Positions 22,573-31,022 of a stretch of DNA of 45,964 nucleotides are shown here, in pieces. Below the pieces are notes generated by a model that worked only from the letters and a program-made list of their open reading frames with translations, had not been told where the DNA came from and did no database searches. The DNA lies in the NCBI GenBank assembly GCA_944393415.1, contig CALYAD010000010.1:1-45964 (forward strand). The letters run 5' to 3'. The stretch comes from an uncultured Clostridia bacterium. Its GTDB lineage: Bacteria; Bacillota; Clostridia; Oscillospirales; CAG-272. Each line of letters begins with the position of its first letter. Position 1 is the stretch's first letter. The translations under genes and the position numbers were made by a program.

Positions 22573-22663
22573 TTAAAATACCGTTAGCCTCCGTAATAAA
22601 CGAAAGCTTCCTTTTTTGTCAAGTTATAGGCGGTTACGCGGATCGCCGGTTTTCTGCTCGGCG

Positions 22664-23689
22664 TTATTTGAGCTGAGCGAAGCCGAGCTTCCTGTGAACC
22701 TTGGAGACTGTCCTTGCGGCTATACGGGACGCGTTTTCCGCTCCCATCCTCATTATATCCTCAAGATAAGCCTTGTCTTTCATCAGAGCCGTGAATTTTT
22801 CGCGCAGGGGCTTAAGCGAATCCGCGACGGTCTCTCCGACTGCCGATTTGAAATCACCGTATCCCTTTCCGTCGAACTCTTTTTCGATCTCCTCGAAGCT
22901 CTTTCCGGTAAAGCAGGAATAGATCGTCATAAGATTGTTTATTCCGTCCTTGCCGTCGGCGTACCTCACTACCGTATCGGAATCCGTCACCGCTCGGCGG
23001 AACTTTCGGATGATATCGTCGTAGCCGTCAAGTATTCCCACAGAGGCATTGGGATTGGAGTCCGATTTACTCATTTTTTTGCTCGGATCGGCAAGAGACA
23101 TTATTTTCATACCGGTCTTCGGGATGTAACCGTCCGGGACAGTGAACGTATCCCCGAAGGTATTATTGAAGCGAACGGCGATATCGCGCGCGAGCTCAAG
23201 GTGCTGCTTCTGATCCAGTCCGACAGGAACGAGATCCGCCTGATATAAGAGTATATCCGCGGCCATGAGCACGGGATAAGTAAAAAGCCCGGCGTTTATA
23301 TTGTCGGCGTTTTTCTGGCTCTTATCCTTGAACTGCGTCATCCGGCTAAGCTCCCCGAACATCGTAAAGCACCCGAGATCCCAGGAAAGCACCGCGTGAG
23401 CCGGTACGTGGCTCTGCACAAAAAGAATGTTCTTCTCGGGATCAAGCCCCGCTGCGATGTATATCGCGAGCGTTTCATATGTCCGGCGGCGAAGCTCGGC
23501 CGGAATCTGGCGAACAGTGATGGCGTGCATATCGACGACGCAATATATACAGTTATACTCGTTCTGAAGCAGAGTCCAGTTGCGTATCGCGCCTATATAA
23601 TTCCCTATAGTCAGGTTTCCGCTCGGCTGAACGCCTGAAAATATCGTTTTTTTCCGCTCCGCGGATTCCTTTTTTTCAACGCTGTCCAT
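22664..23689 (-). CDS. trpS: Tryptophanyl-tRNA synthetase
   Basis: Class I synthetase that charges tRNA-Trp. The HIGH equivalent is PSGNLTIGNY (22-31) and the KMSKS loop is KKMSKSD (204-210). FTYPVLMAADILLYQADLVPVG is the tryptophan-binding core region. The 341 residues match the family. A weak AGAGGAACGG lies about 13 bases before the ATG at 23689. It lies between an aminotransferase and a cell-wall lipid transferase on one probable transcript. I see no T-box or trp leader in the 69-base gap upstream. Confidence 0.97.
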   Translation of the reverse strand: MDSVEKKESAERKKTIFSGVQPSGNLTIGNYIGAIRNWTLLQNEYNCIYCVVDMHAITVRQIPAELRRRTYETLAIYIAAGLDPEKNILFVQSHVPAHAVLSWDLGCFTMFGELSRMTQFKDKSQKNADNINAGLFTYPVLMAADILLYQADLVPVGLDQKQHLELARDIAVRFNNTFGDTFTVPDGYIPKTGMKIMSLADPSKKMSKSDSNPNASVGILDGYDDIIRKFRRAVTDSDTVVRYADGKDGINNLMTIYSCFTGKSFEEIEKEFDGKGYGDFKSAVGETVADSLKPLREKFTALMKDKAYLEDIMRMGAENASRIAARTVSKVHRKLGFAQLK

Positions 23690-23758
23690 TATGTTTTTTT
23701 ACCGTTCCTCTCTTGTGATGCGTTTTCTTATATGTCTCGGACCGTAAGCCTTTACGGC

Positions 23759-24946
23759 TCATTTCCGGTCCTTTAAAAGTCTGCCGAGTATCTCTATACC
23801 GCGCGTTATCTGCTCGTCCGACGGGGTTGAATAATTGAGTCGGAAGGAGTCGGACGCAGCTGTCGTGTCGCAGTTGAAGGCGGTGCCGGGTACAACCGCC
23901 ACCTCGTTTTTCAGCGCCGTTTGGACAAATTCGTCAAGGACGAAGCCGCTTGGCAGCGTACACCACAAAAACAGTCCCCCCTCCGGACGCGTATACTTTA
24001 CGTCGTCCGGGAAATTCTTATCCATGGCGTCAAGCATAAGCGCGCATTTACGGCGGTAGAGCGCGCGTATCTTTTCAAGATGAGGCAGATATTGATCGCT
24101 TGTCACAAAGCTCTCGCAGATCATCTGACTGAGAATATTCGTATGCACGTCCTCGACCTGCTTGGCAACCACTATTTTGGACATTACCTCCGCGGGAGCG
24201 CATAAAAAACCGAGCCTCATGCCGGAGGACAGCACCTTGGAATAAGAGCCGCAGTAGATAACTATCCCTTCCTCATCTATGCTTTTTATCGTAGGGACGT
24301 CCCGACCGGAAAAGCGGAGCTCTCCGTACGGGTTGTCCTCTAAGATCAGAACGCCGTACTTTTTGGCAAGCGCGTATACTGCGCTGCGCTTCTCAGCGGA
24401 TGTCGTAATGCCCATGGGATTATGAAATGTAGGGATCATATAAAGCAGCTTCGCGCGGGGATTTAACTTGAGAGCGGCCTCCAGCTCCTCGATCACGATA
24501 CCGTCTTCCTCTGTTTTTACTCCTACGACCCTCGCGCCGCAGGAGCGGAAGGCGTTGAGCGCGCCTATAAAGCTCGGGTCCTCCGAAATCACGACGTCTC
24601 CCTCATCGCACATGACCTTACAGGCAAGCTCCAGTCCCTGCTGACCGCCCGAGGTGATTATGGTTTCGTCAAAATCCCGCCCGATACCGAAGGCGTCGGA
24701 AAGGCGTTTTTTTACCGCCGTTCTCAGCGCGGGATATCCTTCGGTTATACTGTACTGCAAGGCCGCGACCGGGCTGTTATGCAGTATTTCCGCCGCCTTC
24801 TTTTCGATGAACTCGGCGGGGAAGGACTCCGCCGCGGGATTTCCCGCCGCAAAGGCGATTATACGCGGATCTGTCAGGCTTTTGAAGATCTCCCTGATAG
24901 CGGATGGCTTCAGATTCTTCAGCTTTTCGGAAATACGGTATTCCAT
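23759..24946 (-). CDS. PLP-dependent aminotransferase (class I/II, 2-aminoadipate/MocR-like group)
   Basis: Fold type I aminotransferase. From the chosen start: Asn176 in PTFHNPMG, Asp204 in LEDNPYG, the PLP lysine Lys237 in GSYSKVLSSGMRLG, and Arg near the C-terminus in FRLNYS. The closest groups are LysN-like 2-aminoadipate and aromatic aminotransferases; the amino acid specificity is not readable. Two ATGs are in frame 12 bases apart (24958 and 24946); I report the second, following the double-start pattern. It is first in a likely operon with trpS and the WecA/TagO-type gene. Confidence 0.9.
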   Translation of the reverse strand: MEYRISEKLKNLKPSAIREIFKSLTDPRIIAFAAGNPAAESFPAEFIEKKAAEILHNSPVAALQYSITEGYPALRTAVKKRLSDAFGIGRDFDETIITSGGQQGLELACKVMCDEGDVVISEDPSFIGALNAFRSCGARVVGVKTEEDGIVIEELEAALKLNPRAKLLYMIPTFHNPMGITTSAEKRSAVYALAKKYGVLILEDNPYGELRFSGRDVPTIKSIDEEGIVIYCGSYSKVLSSGMRLGFLCAPAEVMSKIVVAKQVEDVHTNILSQMICESFVTSDQYLPHLEKIRALYRRKCALMLDAMDKNFPDDVKYTRPEGGLFLWCTLPSGFVLDEFVQTALKNEVAVVPGTAFNCDTTAASDSFRLNYSTPSDEQITRGIEILGRLLKDRK

Positions 24947-25103
24947 ATAAATTACCATGCCCTTGCCGAAACAAAGGCTGCCTTTCTTTCGGATTTGCGC
25001 CGCGCCGACCCGTTAGAAATTACCGGCGGCCGGACGGCGTTCCTCTGTATGCGCACGATAGGTTTCGCTGCGGTGCTCGGCGCGACAGGAGGTGATACTT
25101 ATA

Positions 25104-25132
25104 ATATTAACAAATAATTTATATTATGTCAA
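25104..25132 (-). promoter_or_regulatory. Promoter of the aminotransferase-trpS operon
   Basis: Minus strand TTGACA (25132-25127), 17-base spacer, TAATAT (25109-25104). The resulting leader of about 140 bases is GC-rich with no recognised riboswitch or T-box. Confidence 0.6.
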
Positions 25133-25152
25133 GACTAAACCGTAAAATTTAC

Positions 25153-25181
25153 TTGAATATCCTGAAGTTTTATGTTACAAT
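25153..25181 (+). promoter_or_regulatory. Promoter of the membrane-anchored protein gene
   Basis: TTGAAT (25153-25158), 17-base spacer, TACAAT (25176-25181). It is divergent from the promoter at 25104-25132, with 20 bases between the two -35 boxes. Confidence 0.65.
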
Positions 25182-25219
25182 ACTATAAAAGTCTTCTTGA
25201 AAACGAAAGGAGAAGTCGC

Positions 25220-25912
25220 ATGTTCGATGAATTCGGAAAAGAGGATGATAACTGGAGACCCGAAGCTCCGAAGTACCGCCGATACATTTTCAAGGCGTTC
25301 AGCATACTGTTTATCGCCTTTGTCTTTTTTCTGATAGCCCTGATGGTATACCGCCTTATCTCATCCAAGCCGCCGGCCTCCATGAAGGAGATGGTCTGGA
25401 ATGACGCCGCCGTCGCCGCCTACGGTGAGAACGGAGAGGGTTTTGAGGTAAATCACATAATGTGCTCGGACAGCTTCAGCGACGAGGGGATGTTCTCCGT
25501 CAGTATGATAACCTATTCCCCTACCATTAAGCAGCTTCAGATGACCGTCCGCTATAACGACCGTGTACTGAACTATCTCGAGGAGGACTACCCGGGAGCG
25601 AAGGAGCTTGAAGGGGAAAAGTACGTTTTCGTGATTCGCGATGACCATGATAATATTTATACGAGCTATTCTTATACAAGAGCCGAGCGTACCGGTTATA
25701 CATACCGGCATCTCATATTTGAGAATGTGACCTTTGAGGATGTCAACGCTTTAACGCTTGACGTATACTATATAAACGACGCGGATTTTTCCGAGGATGC
25801 GCGCCATTCCATGAAGGTGTACCGGTATGATTACGCCGTTCTGCCGTATGAGCTCGGTAAGCCGGAGGCAGGAAAGTACGAGATATTCACATACGATCCT
25901 CAGAACGGCTGA
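25220..25912 (+). CDS. Single-pass membrane protein of unknown function
   Basis: 230 residues: a short charged cytoplasmic head (MFDEFGKEDDNWRPEAPKYR), one membrane segment (about 23-46) and an outer domain of about 180 residues. The outer domain is rich in Tyr and acidic residues, with beta-strand-like stretches (MFSVSMITYSP, YVFVIRDDHDNIYTSYSY). No cysteines suggest disulfides, and I recognise no family. The ATG at 25220 follows AAAGGAG; the frame opens upstream at 25172, which would overlap the promoter region. It is followed 55 bases later by the zinc-ribbon gene, probably in the same transcript. Confidence 0.75.
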   Translation: MFDEFGKEDDNWRPEAPKYRRYIFKAFSILFIAFVFFLIALMVYRLISSKPPASMKEMVWNDAAVAAYGENGEGFEVNHIMCSDSFSDEGMFSVSMITYSPTIKQLQMTVRYNDRVLNYLEEDYPGAKELEGEKYVFVIRDDHDNIYTSYSYTRAERTGYTYRHLIFENVTFEDVNALTLDVYYINDADFSEDARHSMKVYRYDYAVLPYELGKPEAGKYEIFTYDPQNG

Positions 25913-25923
25913 CCGTCGGTCAG
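25909..25923. other. Short palindrome over a stop codon
   Basis: CTGACCG-T-CGGTCAG overlaps the TGA of the membrane protein gene. It is usable as a 5-bp stem with a 5-base loop. No T tail follows. Confidence 0.3.
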
Positions 25924-25944
25924 AATCCGTATAATTTTAATTTC

Positions 25945-25971
25945 ATGAAAGCCATGGTCCATTTATTATGA
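25945..25971 (+). other. Mini-ORF overlapping the zinc-ribbon start
   Basis: ATG AAA GCC ATG GTC CAT TTA TTA TGA. The final A-T-G-A shares bases with the next start codon, a typical reinitiation junction. The internal AAAGCCATGGTC resembles the start motif found at 18908 and 26856. Confidence 0.4.
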
Positions 25972-26636
25972 TACTGAGTTCAAAAGAAACAACGATAGCG
26001 TACCGCTGCTGTGAGTGCGGGAAAATGGTATTCAGCGTCGTGGGGATTTTTTCCCTCAGCGGCGATCTTTTCAAGCTTCGCTGCGAGTGCGGCGGGAGCG
26101 AGCTTACCGTCACATATACCCGCGACAGGAAAATAAGCGTTTCCGTTCCGTGCGTTATCTGCGGTAACACGCACAGCTTCACTATCAGCGCCGACACCTT
26201 TTTCGGTCGCGACGTTTTCGTCTATTCCTGTCCTTACTCCGGGATAGAGATATGCCTGCTTGGTAAAAACGAGTCGGTCGTAAAGGCGGCGGAGGAAGCC
26301 GAACGTAATTTCCACCGTCTGCTTGAGGAGAACGGGATCGGCGGTATTCCCGAGTTTACCGAGGCGCGTAAAACGGACGACGAGGCGCAGTCTGTTAAAG
26401 TGGCGGATCCGGAGATGCAGTCCATAGTTCATTTCATGCTTTGCGAGCTTGAGGACGAGCACAATATAACCTGCAGATGCAAGGACGGGGGACATTATGA
26501 ATTTAAGTTTGTCGGGAACGAGCTTGATACCGTTCTTATATACTGCACCGAATGCGGCGCTTCGGTAAGCATTCCCTTATCCGACGCAATAGCCGCTAAC
26601 GCTTTTCTTCATATTGACAGGCTGGAGCTGACATAG
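25968..26636 (+). CDS. Cysteine-rich zinc-ribbon protein of unknown function
   Basis: 222 residues without membrane segments. Paired cysteines suggest several structural zinc sites: RCCEC (Cys14/Cys17), CEC (39/41), CVIC (62/65), Cys88 and Cys96, and a C-terminal CRC ... YCTEC. The middle has an acidic linker. The C-terminal half repeats the pattern of the first, with YEFKF ... VSIPLSD, so two related modules are likely. I recognise no named family. The ATG at 25968 has no Shine-Dalgarno; an 8-codon mini-ORF (25945-25971) ends in TGA overlapping this ATG, so translation is probably coupled. Confidence 0.7.
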   Translation: MILSSKETTIAYRCCECGKMVFSVVGIFSLSGDLFKLRCECGGSELTVTYTRDRKISVSVPCVICGNTHSFTISADTFFGRDVFVYSCPYSGIEICLLGKNESVVKAAEEAERNFHRLLEENGIGGIPEFTEARKTDDEAQSVKVADPEMQSIVHFMLCELEDEHNITCRCKDGGHYEFKFVGNELDTVLIYCTECGASVSIPLSDAIAANAFLHIDRLELT

Positions 26637-26870
26637 AAAAAATTATGTTATTGTATTCATGGAACGGAAAACTTCCGCGATGACCCGTCGGGTTCGCTTA
26701 CCGGACTTTCTGCGAGCCTTCTGCTTTTGACCCACCCTTTTTACAAAAGATGTACGAATTCAAAGATTTTATAGCTTAAAAAGTATATACATGTGAAAAG
26801 AGATATGGTATTATAACATAAAACGATAATCTGAATCGTTACTTGCAGTAAGAAAGGAATGGTCATAGCT

Positions 26871-28091
26871 ATGGAAAAAGTCAGAATCGGAGTTATCGGG
26901 CTTGGTAACCGCGGATACGGTATGCTTAAGGGCGAGCTTTTGCGTATGCCGGACGTTGAGGTGACAGCGGTCTGCGATATCTATCCCGACCGCTGTGAAA
27001 GAGCGGTAAGCGCCGTAAGGGAGGCGTCCGGCAGAGAGCCGTTTTCAACTACCGATTATCGGTGTTTGCTGGAGAAAGGATGCTGCGACGCGGTGTACAA
27101 CGCAACCTCATGGGAATATCACGCCGAGATCTCTATCGCCGCTATGCGCGCCGGCGTGGCTGTAGGCTTAGAGGTGGGAGGAGCGTACAGCCTTGAGGAA
27201 TGTTTTGGGTTGGTAGAGGCGTACGAAAGCACCGGCACCCCGTTTATGTTTCTTGAAAACTGCTGCTTTGATAAATCGGAGCTTCTTGTCACGGCAATGG
27301 TGCGCGCGGGAAAGCTCGGTACAATAGTCCACTGCTCGGGCGCTTACGCTCACGATCTGCGGGACGAGGTGTCGGGCGGGAACGTTAACCGTCATTACCG
27401 TCTGCGCAATTACATAAACCGCAGCTGTGAAAACTATCCCACGCATGAGCTGGGTCCGATAGCGCGGCTTCTGAATATCAACCGGGGAAACCGTATGCTC
27501 TCGCTTGTTTCCGTTGCGTCCAAGGCGGCGGGAATGGAGGAATATATTAAAGAAAAGAATCCGGACGCGAGTCTTACCGGGGTAAGGTTCAGGCAGGGCG
27601 ATATTGTCACTACGGTAATAAGCTGCGCCGGCGGCGAGACGATAACCTTAAGACTCGATACCACGCTGCCGCGTTATTATAACCGGGAATTTACTGTCAG
27701 GGGTACAAAGGGAATGTATGAGCAGGGCGCGGATATGTTCTTTTTGGACGGTATGCGAGAGGGATTTGATCCGGTCGCGATCATGAGGGAAAACATGGGC
27801 AATTCAAAGGCTTACGAGGCTGAGTTTCTGCCGCGTATCTGGCGTGAGATCACCGAAGAACAGAAAAAGGGCGGACACGGAGGCATGGACAGCCTGGAGC
27901 TTCGCGCGTTTGTGGACGCCCTTAAGGAAGGAAAGCCGATGCCTATCGACGTATACGACGCGGCATCATGGATGTGCGTTACGGCACTGTCCGAAAGGTC
28001 GATTGCGCTTGGCGGTATGCCGCAGTCCATACCGGATTTTACAAACGGCAAATGGCTTGTCCGCAAGCCTGAGGACGTCACGGAGCTGTAA
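26871..28091 (+). CDS. Gfo/Idh/MocA family oxidoreductase, GH109-like
   Basis: NAD(P)-binding Rossmann start RIGVIGLGNRGYG (residues 5-17), then the Gfo/Idh/MocA substrate domain. The long block GNVNRHYRLRNY-INRS-CENYPTHELGPIA resembles the GH109 group (NAD-dependent glycosidases acting through oxidation at C3), as does the total of about 406 residues. Other family members are plain sugar dehydrogenases, so hydrolase activity is only a suggestion. No signal peptide is seen. I prefer the ATG at 26871 over that at 26859, which directly abuts AAGGA. A stem GGTCTCTT/AAGAGACC (28093-28126) lies just after the stop. Confidence 0.85.
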   Translation: MEKVRIGVIGLGNRGYGMLKGELLRMPDVEVTAVCDIYPDRCERAVSAVREASGREPFSTTDYRCLLEKGCCDAVYNATSWEYHAEISIAAMRAGVAVGLEVGGAYSLEECFGLVEAYESTGTPFMFLENCCFDKSELLVTAMVRAGKLGTIVHCSGAYAHDLRDEVSGGNVNRHYRLRNYINRSCENYPTHELGPIARLLNINRGNRMLSLVSVASKAAGMEEYIKEKNPDASLTGVRFRQGDIVTTVISCAGGETITLRLDTTLPRYYNREFTVRGTKGMYEQGADMFFLDGMREGFDPVAIMRENMGNSKAYEAEFLPRIWREITEEQKKGGHGGMDSLELRAFVDALKEGKPMPIDVYDAASWMCVTALSERSIALGGMPQSIPDFTNGKWLVRKPEDVTEL

Positions 28092-28092
28092 A

Positions 28093-28126
28093 GGTCTCTT
28101 GGCGTTGTTTTCAACCGGAAGAGACC
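28093..28126 (+). other. Hairpin after the Gfo/Idh gene
   Basis: GGTCTCTT/AAGAGACC 8-bp stem with an 18-base loop, and no T run after it. A weak 3' end candidate. Confidence 0.35.
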
Positions 28127-28167
28127 GGTATGCAAAATTCCGTCGCATGCTGTCGTGTGTTATGTAC

Positions 28168-28196
28168 TTGACAATATGATGAAAAAATGATATAAT
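28168..28196 (+). promoter_or_regulatory. Sigma-A promoter of the second degV gene
   Basis: TTGACA (28168-28173), 17-base spacer, TATAAT (28191-28196): perfect consensus with TGATATAAT. Confidence 0.88.
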
Positions 28197-28261
28197 ATTA
28201 CTGTTTTACATTTATTTTTTTATTGCGGGCTCCGACCGGAAAGGAAAACAGTATATAACAT

Positions 28262-29095
28262 ATGAGTTTTAAGATAATAACAGATTCATCGTCCGACCTG
28301 CTCGGGCTTGACGGGGTCGAATTTGCCAGCGTTCCGCTGAAAATAATGACAAGCGACAGGGAATTCTGCGATTCGCCCGAGCTTGACGTAAGGGAAATGA
28401 CGGAGTATCTGAGAAAATACAGGGGACGTTCAAGCTCTTCGTGTCCGAACTCCGCGGAATGGTATTCCCAGTTCGGGGACGCGGAGAAGGTATTCTGCGT
28501 CGCGATAACCAGCGGGCTGTCGGGCAGCTACAATAATGCCTGCGCCGCCGCAAGGGAATATATGGAGGAATATCCGGGCAGAAAAGTGTGCGTGATAGAT
28601 ACGCTTTCGGCGGGACCCGAGGTGGCGCTTATCGCGGAAAAGCTCGCCGAGCTTGCTGTTCTCGGCAGCGATTTTGAAGAAGCTGAAAGCAAAATAAGGC
28701 AATATCTCTGTCATACCCATCTTGCCTTTTCACTTGAATCGCTGAGAAATTTCGCCAACAACGGCCGTGTTCACCCCGCGGTGGCAAAAATAGCCGGCCT
28801 TCTTGGTATACGTGTGATAGGAAGAGCCAGCGAAAAAGGCGAGCTTGAGGTTGTGGGGAAGGCGAGAGGCCCGGAGAGGGCTCTTGCGGACGTGCTTGAG
28901 GAAATGCGCCGCGGAGGTTATATAGGCGGCAGGGTCAGGATCCATCACTGCGATAACTCAGACGCGGCGTTTAAGCTTGAAAAGCGTATAAAGGACGAAT
29001 TTCCGGACGCGAATATAACCGTCGGAGAGACGCGCGGTCTGTGCAGCTTTTACGCTGAGATAGGCGGACTGCTCGTGGGCTATGAGGGTTTATAA
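28262..29095 (+). CDS. DegV family fatty-acid-binding protein (second copy)
   Basis: 277 residues with the same landmarks as the first copy: FKIITDSSSDL (3-13), FCVAITSGLSGSYNNACAAA, VIDTLSAGPEVAL, LRNFANNGRVHPAVAKIAGL and the end YAEIGGLLVGYEG. It is divergent from the copy at 18923, so this is not a recent duplication; different FakB paralogs are known to prefer different fatty acids. It is transcribed alone from a consensus promoter. The nearest AAGG lies about 17 bases before the ATG, which is wide. Confidence 0.92.
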   Translation: MSFKIITDSSSDLLGLDGVEFASVPLKIMTSDREFCDSPELDVREMTEYLRKYRGRSSSSCPNSAEWYSQFGDAEKVFCVAITSGLSGSYNNACAAAREYMEEYPGRKVCVIDTLSAGPEVALIAEKLAELAVLGSDFEEAESKIRQYLCHTHLAFSLESLRNFANNGRVHPAVAKIAGLLGIRVIGRASEKGELEVVGKARGPERALADVLEEMRRGGYIGGRVRIHHCDNSDAAFKLEKRIKDEFPDANITVGETRGLCSFYAEIGGLLVGYEGL

Positions 29096-29118
29096 AAATT
29101 CTTCTTGAAATAAATAAT

Positions 29119-29474
29119 TCAGGGAACTTTTTGAAAAAAGTTCCCTGAGACCCTCAAAAACTTTTCCGGAAGGGATAAGTAATTGGATTAGAGCAGGCGG
29201 CTTAGCGTGAAAGTTATATTAGATCAAGTCAGTGCTCAGTCGTTTTCTTACGAAAATTTTTCATGTTTGTTTAAACCCCGAAGTGAGGTTACGTCTCCGT
29301 CTCCGGCTTCTCAGGACTTCAGCGAAGCGCCGCGACGTGCGCAGCGTTACTCTGAATTTTCAAAAAGCCGGAGGCGGAGATGAAACACCATGCCTGCTGA
29401 AATCAGATATACACTTTTTCCGGAGAAATTTTTGGGAGGTCTCAGGAACCCTTTTTATAAAAAGGGTTCCTGAA
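29119..29474. repeat. Hairpin-ended repeat, copy 6 (enlarged)
   Basis: Both terminal hairpins are present: TTCAGGGAAC.../...TTCCCTGA (29119-29148) and TCAGGAACCC.../...GGGTTCCTGA (29443-29474). So are the subterminal CCTCAAAAACTTTTCCGGAAG and its inverse CCGGAGAAATTTTTGGGAGG. The interior is about 200 bp larger than usual and holds a leader-repeat fragment (29204-29265) and an imperfect inverted repeat CTCCGTCTCCGGCTT / AAGCCGGAGGCGGAG (about 29300-29382). The right hairpin is the likely terminator of the lipase gene on the minus strand. Confidence 0.8.
29204..29265 (+). repeat. Leader-repeat fragment nested in copy 6
   Basis: Begins AGCGTGAAAGTTATATT, as at 17806, and continues into TTTTCTTACGAAAATTTTTCATGTTTG. 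No hairpin module and no gene start follow, so this copy is detached from any gene. Confidence 0.6.
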
Positions 29475-29492
29475 TTATTATAATTAAACTTC

Positions 29493-30107
29493 TCATGACA
29501 ATGTACTCAGTTCTGCCAAGTAGCTTTCGGGGCGGTGTGCGTCAACTCGTGAATATTTTCCGATCTTGCCTATCTCCAGAAGCTTACCCACATGCGAGTA
29601 GCCAAGGACAGCGGGCGGTAAATGTGTGACGATATCGTCAAGATTGCGAACGACGGTAAAGGCGTCCCATCTGCGTTTAAGAGATTTTGGTTTTAACCCC
29701 CAGATCACCCGGGGACATCCAAAGCCGTAGCCCTCGAGGCTGTCGCGCAGATCGGGCCGACAATACCAAGAGTATTCGTGGCAAAGCACGGCAAGCGCCG
29801 CGCCGTGAGAATATCCGACGATAACTATCTTTCTGACGGAATCGTCCTTTACATCCGCGGATATGTAATCCTCGACGGTTTTCCACACTTTCAGAAAACC
29901 GCTGTGCGCATACCATTTAATATCTCCCGGACGGTCATAAGCCTTTGCCGGGAAATCAAGATTGTTTCGCCAGTCCGTAGCCCCGTCCGACGACTGAAAA
30001 TAAATATAAAGTTCTGACCCGGCACGCTCGAGCGAGAAATCCGCGGAGTTTTCGACGTGTGTGTAGGTTCTGTTCAGACATCGTCTGAACAGTCTGATAA
30101 GCTCCAT
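29493..30107 (-). CDS. Class 3 lipase-like alpha/beta hydrolase
   Basis: 204 residues. Nucleophile elbow GYSHGA (Ser100), NLDDIVTHLPP (Asp157 or Asp158) and VDAHRPESYL (His191) give a plausible Ser-Asp-His triad in the spacing of the lipase_3 family. No signal peptide or membrane segment is seen, so it is probably cytoplasmic, and its substrate is unknown. The ATG at 30107 follows AGGTGATC; an in-frame GTG at 30116 overlaps that site. It is the last gene of a minus-strand group that begins with an ABC ATPase, 89 bases beyond the permease, and may be only loosely connected. Confidence 0.8.
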   Translation of the reverse strand: MELIRLFRRCLNRTYTHVENSADFSLERAGSELYIYFQSSDGATDWRNNLDFPAKAYDRPGDIKWYAHSGFLKVWKTVEDYISADVKDDSVRKIVIVGYSHGAALAVLCHEYSWYCRPDLRDSLEGYGFGCPRVIWGLKPKSLKRRWDAFTVVRNLDDIVTHLPPAVLGYSHVGKLLEIGKIGKYSRVDAHRPESYLAELSTLS

Positions 30108-30196
30108 ACCGATCACCTGCCTTTTATTTTGATCGGTATAGTATATGTTAAAGAGCGCTGTTTGGATAAAGAGCCCGCGTTGTTTTCATATACCTA

Positions 30197-30961
30197 TCAT
30201 AATAAATTCAGTCTTTTTCTGAAAATATTGCAGGTCAGGATATACATACCTACGGATATGACCGTAAACACAAGCAGCATGACTACCAGTATTAAACTGA
30301 TAACGATAACGGGATCGTTGAAGCCTGACGCAAGGATTACCGGCACTATAACGGCGACGGTCGATATTATGCTTACGGCAAAGTTAATACCGATATATAT
30401 CACGATGGACCAGAGAGCGCGGTTACTGTTTTTAGTCTGTCCGATAGCTATGCTGTAGTATATCTGAAGAAACGACGACGCGAGCGCGACAATAAGAAAG
30501 AGTATCCCGAGTATCACCGGAATTATGACATACCGGGAGATATTCAGCTCTTGGGGCAGCTCCGATTCACCCAGAGAGTTTCCGGCTAAGATCAGGCAAA
30601 CCGAGCCGGCGATACAGATAACAGAGGCTGTGGTCCATGTCATTGCGACGATCAGCTTAGACATGACAAGCTGGTTCGGAGTGACGGGAAGCGTATGCAT
30701 AAGGTACCCTTCGTCAGTCACAAGGTTTTTATAAAATCGGAAAACGGAGTAAAAAAACGGGACGTAGATCAGCGCGTAAAGCATAAACATATATCCAATG
30801 CTCATGCCGGCGAAGATCACAGCGAAAATCGGACTGCCGTTTATAATCATAAGCTGCATGCTGCCGCGGTATAGCAGTGCGTATACGATAAACACCGGGA
30901 AAATTATGCCTAAATACCGCGCGGTGCAGCGGAATTCGTATTTTATAAGTTTTTTCAGCAT
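30197..30961 (-). CDS. ABC-2 type permease, copy 1
   Basis: 254 residues with about six membrane segments and no extracellular domain. It starts MLKKLIKYEFRCTARYLG and contains YRFYKNLVTDEGYLMHTLPV, which is almost identical in the neighbouring permease. An AAAGGTGA precedes the ATG at 30961. With the ATPase at 32557 and the paralog at 31023 it probably forms a heterodimeric exporter; the substrate is unknown. The frame is open upstream to 31093, but that part overlaps the preceding gene's stop region and lacks a site. Confidence 0.85.
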   Translation of the reverse strand: MLKKLIKYEFRCTARYLGIIFPVFIVYALLYRGSMQLMIINGSPIFAVIFAGMSIGYMFMLYALIYVPFFYSVFRFYKNLVTDEGYLMHTLPVTPNQLVMSKLIVAMTWTTASVICIAGSVCLILAGNSLGESELPQELNISRYVIIPVILGILFLIVALASSFLQIYYSIAIGQTKNSNRALWSIVIYIGINFAVSIISTVAVIVPVILASGFNDPVIVISLILVVMLLVFTVISVGMYILTCNIFRKRLNLL

Positions 30962-31022
30962 ATGTTCACCTTTTGGAATTGATCCGATTACGGTATGATA
31001 AAACCCTTGAAAAATCCGGATC

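Noticed and set aside
24946..25104. Possible T-box or trp leader before the aminotransferase-trpS operon
   Set aside because: The leader is GC-rich but I cannot find the T-box TGGNACCGCG core or a tryptophan-rich leader peptide.
29207..29386. Open frame of 59 codons starting GTG AAA GTT inside repeat copy 6
   Set aside because: It lies wholly inside nested repeats, lacks a Shine-Dalgarno at a proper distance, and its sequence changes with the repeat rather than as codons.
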